A stretch of 5,618 bases of DNA, taken from the NCBI GenBank assembly GCA_964500965.1, contig CAZCQZ010000065.1, positions 1 through 5,618 of the forward strand, given 5' to 3'. The position numbers and the translations under genes were made by a program. Positions 1 through 5,597 of the stretch are shown in pieces. A model generated the notes under the pieces. It saw only the letters and a program-made list of their open reading frames with translations. It was not told where the DNA came from and made no database searches. Within the stretch, counting starts at the first letter, position 1. Each line of letters opens with the position of its first letter. The stretch comes from JAISGQ01 sp964500965. Its GTDB lineage: Bacteria; Bacillota; Clostridia; Oscillospirales; Acutalibacteraceae.

Positions 1-786
1 GATACCGTTGAGTACGACAGCACCACAAATCAGTATGATAAGGACGCTGAGTACGCCGAGGAAGTTTCCGATGAAAATGAGCTGAGAGAAGCAATCAAGT
101 CCGGCAACAGCGGCGTTGTTGTCCTTGAGGAGGACATCAATCTGACCGGTGTTAACGGCGGTCACGGCGCACTTTTCGGCAAGAGTGTTATCAGCACCGA
201 AGTTACCGTTGATGCAAACGGCAAGAAGATAACCAACTCCACCACCACCGGCAACAATTCCGACTATAATATGTTGTTCTATGTCGGCAGTGAGAACGGA
301 AATAACGGTGACCTTACCATAACCGGCAACGGCGTTTATGAGTTCAACGAAAGTGTTGACAACGGAAAGTATCCGTCTCTCGTTTATGCACGTCATAATG
401 CTACTGTCACAATCGAAAACGGCACATTTAACGCAAACGCTAAAAATGCGGTTGCTGTATGGGCAACAAACAATGCGGTTGTTACAATCAACGGCGGCAA
501 GTTTGTCGGTGACGGTTCTTCCGACCTTATATACGCTAACGGAAGCGGCAAGATTTATATTACCGGCGGATTCTTCTCCAACGGTGACGGCACACACACG
601 TTAAATGTCAACAACAGCGCAAGAAGCACCGCTTCAATCGTAGTTTCCGGTGGTACATTCGTAGGCTTTGACCCGTCCTCTGCTGCGGCTAAGGCTGACA
701 GCATCAAGATTGCGGACGGTTACACCGTAACCTCCGAGACAAAGGACAGCGGCGAAGTCTGGTACACAGTCGTTAAAGCCGACTGA
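1..786 (+). CDS. C-terminal part of a secreted beta-helix-like repeat surface protein (5' end outside window)
   Basis: The frame is open from base 1 to the TGA at 784-786, giving 261 residues. There is no ribosome binding site before the first ATG (271), so the real start lies upstream of the window. The sequence is rich in Gly, Asn, Thr and Ser. It repeats a beta-strand/turn motif of the form V-T-I-x-G-G-x-F: TVTIENGTF at about residues 135-143, VVTINGGKF at 160-168, KIYITGGFF at 184-192 and SIVVSGGTF at 212-220, spaced 24-28 residues. This is the rung pattern of right-handed parallel beta-helix (pectin-lyase-like) surface proteins. Before it, residues about 20-50 (ENELREAIKSG...VVVLEEDINL) resemble the segment that opens such helices in Clostridia surface proteins. 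No catalytic motif, LPXTG anchor or membrane segment is visible in this part. The neighbouring gene has a SipW-type signal, so this protein may be part of the same secreted set, but its own signal is not in view. The general class is fairly sure; the function is unknown. Confidence 0.85.
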   Translation, partial: DTVEYDSTTNQYDKDAEYAEEVSDENELREAIKSGNSGVVVLEEDINLTGVNGGHGALFGKSVISTEVTVDANGKKITNSTTTGNNSDYNMLFYVGSENGNNGDLTITGNGVYEFNESVDNGKYPSLVYARHNATVTIENGTFNANAKNAVAVWATNNAVVTINGGKFVGDGSSDLIYANGSGKIYITGGFFSNGDGTHTLNVNNSARSTASIVVSGGTFVGFDPSSAAAKADSIKIADGYTVTSETKDSGEVWYTVVKAD

Positions 787-827
787 TTAACTTAACCCAC
801 AAGCGAACTCCTATAAAATCGGCGCGT

Positions 828-891
828 CTCTCCACCTCCGGGTGGAGGGGCAGCCAAAGGGTGCAAGTGCGCTTGTATCCTTTGGCTGCCC
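828..891 (+). other. Two adjacent strong hairpins between the surface-protein genes
   Basis: Hairpin A has stem CTCCACC (830-836) and GGTGGAG (841-847) with a TCCG loop, extendable by wobble pairs to 828-849. Hairpin B has a perfect 13-base-pair base (848-860 with 879-891). It continues inward with 7 more pairs, two of them G-U (861-867 with 872-878), and closes with a TGCG loop, giving a stem of about 20 pairs. Both loops are UNCG-like. No T-run follows 891, so it is not a classical intrinsic terminator on this strand. It could stabilise the upstream mRNA 3' end, attenuate transcription into the LysM gene, or be a diverged member of the double-hairpin repeats further on. Confidence 0.75.
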
Positions 892-958
892 GATGAGTTC
901 GGGAAAATAATACTGCTATTGGTTTGTCGAAATCGGTGAAAAATATAGACAGTGCGAG

Positions 959-964
959 AGGAGG
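959..964 (+). promoter_or_regulatory. Ribosome binding site that decides the TTG start at 974
   Basis: A full AGGAGG lies 9 bases before TTG 974. No ATG or GTG is in frame at a suitable distance, and the first in-frame ATG is 17 codons further on and lacks a ribosome binding site. The TTG is therefore taken as the start. Confidence 0.8.
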
Positions 965-973
965 CACACCTGT

Positions 974-1957
974 TTGAAAAAGATTTTAGGGATTTTTTCG
1001 GCAGAGGCTAAAAAGAATGGAAAAATGTCAGACCGGGTTTTTAAAACCAACATAAGTATATCGGTGCTGACAATACTTGTATGCTGCGCGATTTTGTGCT
1101 CGTCGGCGTTTGCGTGGTATAACAGCCGTCAGGTTTCTCCCGTTGCGCCTGTTACTTCCGGCGGATATTCGCTGTCTGTTGAAATGGGCGGAGATGATTT
1201 AGGTGTATGCGACAGTGTGCAAACGGTCACTTACAGCTGTCCGCTCACGGTCAACGATACTCACTGCCTTACCCTTGAATCAACGGGTACGGTTTCCGGC
1301 GGATATTGCGTTATCAGCATAAACGGCGCGGAATACGTTGTGAATGTTGCAAAGGGCGAAAGCAGAACGCTGTCCATAAAGGCGACGCGTGGAACGGTCA
1401 TCGGCTTTTCCGCAAGCTGGGGAAGCTATGACGGCGATATTTTTGACGGCGATTTAATTGATGTTTCCGAAACGGTATATGTGGAGTATACCATTAAGGA
1501 AAACGATACGCTCAGTGCCATTGCGGAAATTTACGGCGTGTCGGTAAACGACATTAAGGCTTACAACGGCATTACGGACGTATATAATCTGTCTGTCGGT
1601 CTGGTTATTAAAATTCCCAACGCCGTGGCGGGAGAGTCTACCACCGTGCCCGGTGATGTCGATAACACAAGCGACACATCGGACGATGACAGTGTTACGA
1701 CCTTCGGTGAAACGACCGTGACCACGATTGCGGAGAATAATGAGCAGGGCGATACGGAAACCACAACATCGAAAAATACCGATGTCACTCAGACAAGCGG
1801 AACTTCCGAAAGTAATTCAACCGAATCCACTACCGTAAGTGAAGCCACGAGCGCAACTACGAGTGAGACTGCGAGTGAAACTACAACTGCGGTCACAACC
1901 ACAACCGCGACTACGGCGGAAACCACGGCGGCTGAGCAGTCGGAAACCGGAAAATAG
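974..1957 (+). CDS. Secreted LysM-domain protein with SipW-type signal peptide and Ser/Thr-rich tail
   Basis: The gene encodes 327 residues. The N-terminus (about 1-25) is basic and cytoplasmic. A hydrophobic segment follows at about 27-47, ending SSAFAWYN (43-50), which matches the A-F-A-W pattern of signal peptides processed by SipW-type signal peptidases on TasA/camelysin-like proteins. The mature ectodomain (about 60-168) contains Cys 79, 89, 98 and 112, which could form disulfides, and beta-rich sequence of unknown family. A single LysM domain spans about 171-215 (YTIKENDTLSAIAEIYGV... ending IKIP) and is expected to bind peptidoglycan or chitin-like glycans. The last about 107 residues are low-complexity; 44 of the final 87 are Ser or Thr, suggesting a flexible and possibly glycosylated wall-spanning stalk. 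There is no LPXTG motif, so retention is probably through LysM. The gene follows the beta-helix gene by 187 bases and is closed by the terminator at 2003. A structural wall or matrix role is inferred; no enzyme domain is seen. Confidence 0.9.
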   Translation: MKKILGIFSAEAKKNGKMSDRVFKTNISISVLTILVCCAILCSSAFAWYNSRQVSPVAPVTSGGYSLSVEMGGDDLGVCDSVQTVTYSCPLTVNDTHCLTLESTGTVSGGYCVISINGAEYVVNVAKGESRTLSIKATRGTVIGFSASWGSYDGDIFDGDLIDVSETVYVEYTIKENDTLSAIAEIYGVSVNDIKAYNGITDVYNLSVGLVIKIPNAVAGESTTVPGDVDNTSDTSDDDSVTTFGETTVTTIAENNEQGDTETTTSKNTDVTQTSGTSESNSTESTTVSEATSATTSETASETTTAVTTTTATTAETTAAEQSETGK

Positions 1958-2002
1958 AGGCGGCTTAATCTTTTCCGATTCCTGATTTTTGTGACGATAT
2001 AG

Positions 2003-2048
2003 ACGAAAAGGGCTTGTAAAAACCTGCGTTTTTACAAGCCCTTTTCGT
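2003..2048 (+). terminator. Perfect intrinsic terminator hairpin after the LysM gene
   Basis: A perfect 20-base stem (2004-2023 with 2028-2047), plus an A-T pair at 2003/2048, encloses a CTGC loop. The outer stem reads AAAAGGGC on the left and GCCCTTTT on the right, so it can supply a GC-rich stem with a T tract on either strand. It lies 45 bases after the LysM stop codon. No opposing gene ends here. Confidence 0.85.
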
Positions 2049-2151
2049 AGTACGCGGAACTGTTTGAAACAATGACATTATTTGAAACGAGCCGCCGGGA
2101 ACGTCGTCCTCTGCGGAGATTTTAGAGCAGTTGAAAATTTTCGGTTATTAA

Positions 2152-2208
2152 GGCTCCCTTGTGTAAATGGGGAGCATATCAAAACCTGCGGTTTTGATTG
2201 AGGGATTG
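2152..2208 (+). repeat. Double-hairpin intergenic repeat, copy 1
   Basis: The copy has three parts in order. The first hairpin is GCTCCC (2153-2158) with GGGAGC (2170-2175), closed by a loop starting TTGTGTAAAT. The second is ATCAAAACC (2178-2186) with GGTTTTGAT (2190-2198) around TGC. The tail is TGAGGGATTG (2199-2208), whose AGGGA can alternatively pair with TCCCT of the first arm. The linker GGCTTGGATTT (2220-2230) follows, as it does after copy 2. It resembles short palindromic repeats that I recall as common in gut Clostridia. Confidence 0.8.
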
Positions 2209-2259
2209 CCTTTTTCTATGGCTTGGATTTGTGCTATTGGTTAAAATTTAACAATTACC

Positions 2260-2396
2260 GGCTCCCTTGTGCAAATGGGGAGCGTATCAAAGCTACGCTT
2301 TGATTATCAAAACCTGCGGTTAAATATCAAAACCTACGGTTAAATATCAAAGCCTACGGTTAAATATCAAAGCCTGCGGCTTTGATTGAGGGATTG
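2260..2396 (+). repeat. Double-hairpin intergenic repeat, copy 2, with expanded centre
   Basis: This copy opens and closes like copy 1: GGCTCCCTTGTGCAAATGG near 2260 and TGAGGGATTG at 2387-2396. Its single middle hairpin is replaced by five consecutive related units of about 20 bases (2286-2387). The total is about 137 bases against 57 for copy 1. It has the same orientation as copy 1. Confidence 0.8.
2286..2387 (+). repeat. Short tandem array of about 20-base hairpin units inside repeat copy 2
   Basis: Five head-to-tail units start at 2286, 2306, 2326, 2346 and 2366, each beginning ATCAAA. The three middle units are ATCAAAACCTGCGGTTAAAT, ATCAAAACCTACGGTTAAAT and ATCAAAGCCTACGGTTAAAT, differing by one base step by step. 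The outer two keep a full palindrome: ATCAAAGC/GCTTTGAT-type arms in the first, and ATCAAAGCC with GGCTTTGAT around TGC in the last. There is no spacer between units, so this is not a CRISPR array. Confidence 0.85.
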
Positions 2397-2445
2397 TCTA
2401 TTGCTTGGATTTATCGTTTTAGCTTAGCTTATTGATAAATTCTAC

Positions 2446-2513
2446 AATCCCCCTTGAAGATTGCGGATAAATCACGCAATCTTCTTTCCCCATTTACACA
2501 AGGGGGACTTTGG
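2446..2513 (-). repeat. Double-hairpin intergenic repeat, copy 3 (inverted)
   Basis: Read on the minus strand it has the same order as copies 1 and 2. A CCCCCTTGTGTAAATGGGG hairpin comes first, then a second hairpin whose arms on the + strand are GAAGATTGCG (2456-2465) and CGCAATCTTC (2475-2484), then AAGGGGGATTG. The middle stem sequence is unrelated to that of copies 1 and 2, although still a perfect 10-pair stem. Confidence 0.8.
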
Positions 2514-2558
2514 TATGTTGAAAAAAATCACGCTATTGTGCAAGAGAAACTTGGGCTT

Positions 2559-2576
2559 ATTGATAAATCAAAATTT
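2559..2576 (+). repeat. 18-base element, inverted exact copy at 5443-5460
   Basis: ATTGATAAATCAAAATTT here is the exact reverse complement of 5443-5460. The flanking GGGCTT and AAAGCC also correspond, with small indel differences. The first part (GCTTATTGATAAAT) is repeated directly at 2427-2440. Confidence 0.75.
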
Positions 2577-2696
2577 CTCACTTGCATTTTGTCCATACAG
2601 CGTTGATGTCGGAGTTTTAATTATAGAAAGTCACAAATATAGCAAAGTGGTTACATAATATTTACTATTACGCCTTAAATTACAGCTCTTTTGCCG

Positions 2697-2725
2697 TTGA
2701 ATTAAGCTGCCGCATATGATATAAT
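2697..2725 (+). promoter_or_regulatory. Near-consensus sigma-A promoter for the transglutaminase-racemase operon
   Basis: The -35 box is TTGAAT (2697-2702), then exactly 17 bases, then the -10 box TATAAT (2720-2725). An extended -10 TGA (2717-2719) sits directly before it. Transcription should start near 2732, leaving a leader of about 95 bases before the GTG start at 2828. No operator palindrome overlaps it clearly. The leader holds a possible hairpin, TGCCGC (2743-2748) with GCGGCA (2762-2767). Confidence 0.8.
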
Positions 2726-2815
2726 CCTATGATGAAGTCAAATGCCGCCGCCGGGTAGTGTGCGGCAGTGGCTCTGAATGAAAAAATCCGATAAGATTTT
2801 ATATTTCCCTTTTCT

Positions 2816-2821
2816 GAGGTG
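2816..2821 (+). promoter_or_regulatory. Ribosome binding site that decides the GTG start at 2828
   Basis: GAGGTG is followed by 6 bases and then GTG 2828. An in-frame GTG at 2819 lies inside this site and cannot use it, so the shorter start is preferred. Confidence 0.8.
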
Positions 2822-2827
2822 ATAACG

Positions 2828-4657
2828 GTGAGCAACAACCGTAACTATTCGCATTTCCGCGTTAACGGGCGAAGCGGCACGGAGACGTATTTGAGATTAT
2901 ACTCACGGGAAAACTGTGTGCCGCGACCCGGTGCAAAGTCCCGAAACACAGGTATGCGTGACCTGCTTAAAAAAGACAAGGCGGCATATTTGAACGGCGC
3001 GCCTGCTCCCGCAAGGCACACGGCAACGCTGGGAGAGAAATGGCAGGAGCTATACAATAATGCCCCCGAACCTGTCCGCGCTGTGGGCGAAAAGGTCGGC
3101 AATGCCGCTCGTCAGGTGCGCGCATGGCCGTATCTCAAGGCGGCATCAAAGACGGTAATTATTATCGCGGCAGTGGTGATTCTGTTTTTCGGCGCGGTTG
3201 TTACCGCCGGATTCAAAACCCTTTCCTCGGAGGAGCTTATCTCCGAACTGAGCATTTATTACAGCGAGCTGAAAGCCTATAATCCCAACGGAAAAGCCCC
3301 GGAGCAGGAGGGGTACAACCTGGGTGAGCTTTCCTCCTATTCCGAGACGGACGTTTCCGATGCCGATGCTGTCATAGGCGGTGAATCGGAGGAAAAGAGC
3401 AATTCGGTGATTTCCTTTGTCAGCGAATGTGACATTCGCACTGCCGACAGCGGTAAAAGAATGGACGCGGTTATGAAAGCGGGTCTTGATTCTTTTTCCG
3501 CATCGGGTCTTAATATAAGGCTTTACTATGTGGTCGAAGCAGGCACAAAGGAACTTTCACCCACGGTTTACGGCATAAACGGCAACAGAAACATTGAATT
3601 TGTTGTTGCTCCTACCCGTGAACAGCTCGGCACTGTCGGCTGTCACACTCTGAGGATTTCCACCGGCGGCAAGGAGCGTAATGTCCTGCTGATAGTTAAG
3701 GACACCAAAGCTCCCTCCGTCACGCTGAAAACCGTCAACATCTGGCTTGGGGACAGCGTTTCGCCGGAGATGTTCGTCAGCGACAGTGACGATGTTTCTC
3801 CTCTGGTGGTCAGCTATTCTAACGGCGCGCCTGACCTGTCAATGGTGGGTGAGCAGCTTGTTTATTTGCAGATTAAGGACATCAGCGGAAACGAAGCTCC
3901 CTTTGACGCGGCTTATCTTGTTATAAATGAGGATACAGAGCCGCCGGTGATAAGCGGTGCGAGAAACAGAACCGTTGTCATCGGTGAAACCGTCTCCTAC
4001 AAGCAGGGCGTTACGGCGATGGACAACCGCGACGGCGAAGTAAATGTTAAGGTGGATTCAAGCGCGGTTGACCCCACAAAGGCAGGCTCTTACGACGTAA
4101 CATACACTGCCACCGACAAAAACGGCAACACTTCCTCTGTCACCGTAACTTTCAAATTCGGTACTCAGGCAGAACTTGATATTGATGTGGAGCTTGAAAA
4201 ATACGTTATTAAAGTGGCGAATAAGATATTCAAAAGCGGAATGACCGATGCTCAAAAGGCAAAAGCTATTTACAACTGGTGCCGCAGTAATATCAGCTAT
4301 TCCGGACATGCGGACAAGGGCAACTGGAAAAAGGCGGCAATTACGGGCTTTAAGAAGCATTCCGGCGATTGCTACACCTATTTCGCCTGCTCAAAGGCGC
4401 TGTTTGAATACTGCGGAATTGAAAATATTGATGTTGTTAAGGTGAAAAATTCGTCAAGCGAATCCAGCCACTACTGGAGCCTGGTTGATGTAGGCACGGG
4501 ATATTATCATTTCGATGCAACGCCACGTGTCGGCGGCTTTAACGGCTTTATGAGAACGGACAAGCAGATTAAGACATATTCTTCAAATCACAAGAACAGC
4601 CACCGCTTTAATTCCGCACTTTATCCGGCTACTCCCACTGAGAGCTTTAACGGTTAA
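2828..4657 (+). CDS. Membrane-anchored Ig-like and transglutaminase-like domain protein
   Basis: The gene encodes 609 residues from GTG 2828. The first about 108 residues are basic, with no recognised domain, and are probably cytoplasmic. One membrane segment follows at about 109-129 (TVIIIAAVVILFFGAVVTAGF region), preceded by Arg and Lys, so a type II topology with the C-terminus outside is expected. A linker rich in Ser and Glu leads to two Ig-like/HYR-like repeats at about 292-367 and 370-444, each with the aromatic/hydrophobic strand pattern ending in 'D-x-x-G-N'. The region at about 197-290 may be another beta domain. The C-terminal domain (about 456-567) is transglutaminase-like: Cys515 in SGDCYTYFACSKAL, His548 in SSHYWSLVDVG and Asp563 in YHFDATP form the expected Cys-His-Asp triad. 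In bacteria this fold may crosslink, cleave or deamidate proteins or peptides, and the substrate cannot be told. The gene lies 12 bases before the racemase gene behind a strong promoter. The domain call is secure; the biological role is unknown. Confidence 0.92.
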   Translation: MSNNRNYSHFRVNGRSGTETYLRLYSRENCVPRPGAKSRNTGMRDLLKKDKAAYLNGAPAPARHTATLGEKWQELYNNAPEPVRAVGEKVGNAARQVRAWPYLKAASKTVIIIAAVVILFFGAVVTAGFKTLSSEELISELSIYYSELKAYNPNGKAPEQEGYNLGELSSYSETDVSDADAVIGGESEEKSNSVISFVSECDIRTADSGKRMDAVMKAGLDSFSASGLNIRLYYVVEAGTKELSPTVYGINGNRNIEFVVAPTREQLGTVGCHTLRISTGGKERNVLLIVKDTKAPSVTLKTVNIWLGDSVSPEMFVSDSDDVSPLVVSYSNGAPDLSMVGEQLVYLQIKDISGNEAPFDAAYLVINEDTEPPVISGARNRTVVIGETVSYKQGVTAMDNRDGEVNVKVDSSAVDPTKAGSYDVTYTATDKNGNTSSVTVTFKFGTQAELDIDVELEKYVIKVANKIFKSGMTDAQKAKAIYNWCRSNISYSGHADKGNWKKAAITGFKKHSGDCYTYFACSKALFEYCGIENIDVVKVKNSSSESSHYWSLVDVGTGYYHFDATPRVGGFNGFMRTDKQIKTYSSNHKNSHRFNSALYPATPTESFNG

Positions 4658-4662
4658 GGAGG
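4656..4662 (+). promoter_or_regulatory. Ribosome binding site of the racemase gene, overlapping the upstream stop codon
   Basis: AAGGAGG begins within the TAA stop of the transglutaminase gene (4655-4657) and sits 7 bases before ATG 4670. This placement fits co-transcription and possibly translational coupling. Confidence 0.85.
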
Positions 4663-4669
4663 CGGAAAA

Positions 4670-5386
4670 ATGAAGCAGTTAGGCGTTATCGGCGGTTTGG
4701 GTCCTATGGCAACGGCGTATTTTATGCAGACCGTTACCGATATGACCGAAGCGGCAACCGACCAGCAACATCTTCCCATGGCGGTTATAAGCCGCCCCGA
4801 TACTCCGGACAGGACGGCGTATATTCTGGGAAAAAGCGATAATTCCCCTCTCCCCTATATGCTGGAATCCGGAAAGGCTCTTGAAGCACTGGGGGTTGCC
4901 TGTATGGCGATACCCTGCGTCACCGCTCACTATTTCCACGCAGAGCTTACCGCCGAGCTTAAAACCGAGGTAATCCATGCGCCCCGTGAAACGGTGCGCC
5001 GCCTGAAAGAGGCAGGTGTTACCGCCGCCGGAATTATGGCAACGGAGGGCACTGTTCGGGCAGGGATTTTCCAAAAGGAGCTTGAAGCTCAGGGCATACG
5101 GGCGGTGCTGCCCGATGAAAAGGCTCAGGCGGCTATAACAAGCACGATTTACGATTACGTTAAGGCATCGAAAAGGGCGGATATGGAGCTTTTCGGCTCT
5201 GCCGAGCATATGCTCCGCCACGCCGGTGCGCAGTGCCTTATTCTGGGCTGTACCGAGCTTTCCGTTGTCAAGCGCGACAATTCTCTGCGCGGCAGTTATA
5301 TAGATGTGCTTGAGGTGCTTGCCGCCGAGGGCATAGAGCGGTGCGGCGCACAGCTTAAAGAGAAGTACAGAAGCCTGATTTTCTGA
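4670..5386 (+). CDS. Aspartate/glutamate racemase family protein
   Basis: The gene encodes 238 residues, a normal length for the cofactor-independent Asp/Glu racemase family, which interconverts L and D forms using two cysteines. The N-terminal GVIGGLGPMATAYF (5-18) is the characteristic phosphate/substrate-loop start of the family. PDRTAYIL (45-53 region) is also typical. The first catalytic Cys is Cys83 in IPCVTAHYF and the second is Cys194 in LILGCTELSV. The ATEGT motif is at 124-128. In most relatives I know, the first site reads C-N-T; here the Asn is Val (GTC codon), while both cysteines and the following T-A-H are kept. The protein is cytoplasmic, with no signal or membrane segment. 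It shares a transcript with the upstream membrane transglutaminase-like gene. D-Asp or D-Glu would be the usual product, for cell wall or other uses, but the substrate is inferred from family only; a related amino acid racemase is equally possible. Confidence 0.93.
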   Translation: MKQLGVIGGLGPMATAYFMQTVTDMTEAATDQQHLPMAVISRPDTPDRTAYILGKSDNSPLPYMLESGKALEALGVACMAIPCVTAHYFHAELTAELKTEVIHAPRETVRRLKEAGVTAAGIMATEGTVRAGIFQKELEAQGIRAVLPDEKAQAAITSTIYDYVKASKRADMELFGSAEHMLRHAGAQCLILGCTELSVVKRDNSLRGSYIDVLEVLAAEGIERCGAQLKEKYRSLIF

Positions 5387-5401
5387 TGCGATTCGATTGT
5401 A

Positions 5402-5425
5402 GGGGACGACGTCCTCGGCGTCCCG
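5402..5425 (+). other. GC-rich hairpin after the racemase gene
   Basis: GGGACG (5403-5408) pairs with CGTCCC (5419-5424), with an A/G mismatch and then CG/CG around a TCCT loop. It lies 16 bases after the stop codon. No T-run follows, so termination here is uncertain. It resembles the 'GTAGGGGACG...CGTCCCG' type of intergenic sequence that I recall from gut Clostridia. Confidence 0.5.
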
Positions 5426-5442
5426 TTGTGGGATTGAACGGT

Positions 5443-5460
5443 AAATTTTGATTTATCAAT
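5443..5460 (-). repeat. 18-base element, inverted exact copy of 2559-2576
   Basis: AAATTTTGATTTATCAAT is the exact reverse complement of 2559-2576. It lies directly before double-hairpin repeat copy 4. Confidence 0.75.
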
Positions 5461-5463
5461 AAA

Positions 5464-5517
5464 GCCTCCCTCTGACGAGGGAGGTGTCAAAAATCTTAGA
5501 TTTTTGACAGAGGGAGA
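5464..5517 (+). repeat. Double-hairpin intergenic repeat, copy 4
   Basis: The first hairpin is CCTCCCTC (5465-5472) with GAGGGAGG (5477-5484) around TGAC. The second is TGTCAAAAAT (5485-5494) with ATTTTTGACA (5500-5509) around CTTAG. The tail GAGGGAG (5510-5516) is identical to the first arm's partner, so CTCCCTC can pair either with the near arm or with the tail, enclosing the second hairpin. This gives two competing folds. Confidence 0.85.
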
Positions 5518-5556
5518 GATGTTTGAAAAAGCAAGCTTTAAAATTATCAAAAAAAG

Positions 5557-5584
5557 CCAAGTCCCCCTTGCGCAATAGAGTAAA
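5557..5584 (+). repeat. Partial repeat copy (left end only)
   Basis: CCAAGTCCCCCTTGCGCAA (about 5557-5575), then TAGAGTAAA, resembles the left end of the repeat family at 5598, but no matching right arm or second hairpin follows. It is probably a decayed or truncated copy. Confidence 0.5.
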
Positions 5585-5597
5585 TTTTTTCAACAAA

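Larger units (their letters stand above)
2049..2696. other. Gene-free intergenic region filled with structured repeats
   Basis: About 650 bases separate the LysM terminator from the next promoter. Repeat copies occupy 2152-2208, 2260-2396 and 2446-2513, with short linkers that are themselves partly repeated: GCTTGGATTT at 2221-2230 and 2403-2412, and GCTTATTGATAAAT at 2427-2440 and 2555-2568. The stretches 2049-2150 and 2577-2696 are AT-rich and show nothing I can name. The only frame of length here (2461-2658) starts inside a repeat and does not look like a gene. Confidence 0.75.

Noticed and set aside
919..949. Possible promoter before the LysM gene (TTGGTT or TTGTCG with TATAGA)
   Set aside because: Spacing to the -10-like box is 19 or 14 bases and the boxes are weak. 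It is not supported well enough to annotate.
1634..1957. Ser/Thr-rich tail as an LPXTG-anchored wall-spanning region
   Set aside because: No LPXTG-like motif, hydrophobic stretch or basic tail follows. The protein ends in EQSETGK.
2286..2387. Tandem units as a possible CRISPR array
   Set aside because: The units of about 20 bases are contiguous with no spacers, and no cas gene is present. It is an expanded hairpin.
2461..2658. 65-codon frame on the + strand with a TTG start
   Set aside because: It begins inside the inverted repeat hairpin, has no ribosome binding site and shows no domain, so it is most likely chance in AT-rich intergenic DNA.
2819..2827. Upstream GTG as the start of the transglutaminase gene
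   Set aside because: This GTG is part of the GAGGTG ribosome binding site itself. The GTG at 2828 has correct spacing.
4679..5221. Long frame on the minus strand opposite the racemase gene
   Set aside because: The + strand frame has clear family motifs and a strong ribosome binding site. The minus-strand protein is a composition shadow with no recognisable domain.
5519..5578. 19-codon frame MFEKASFKIIKKSQVPLAQ after repeat copy 4
   Set aside because: It has a GGAG-like sequence close by, but that GAGGGAG is the repeat tail, and the frame runs into another repeat copy. It is probably incidental.
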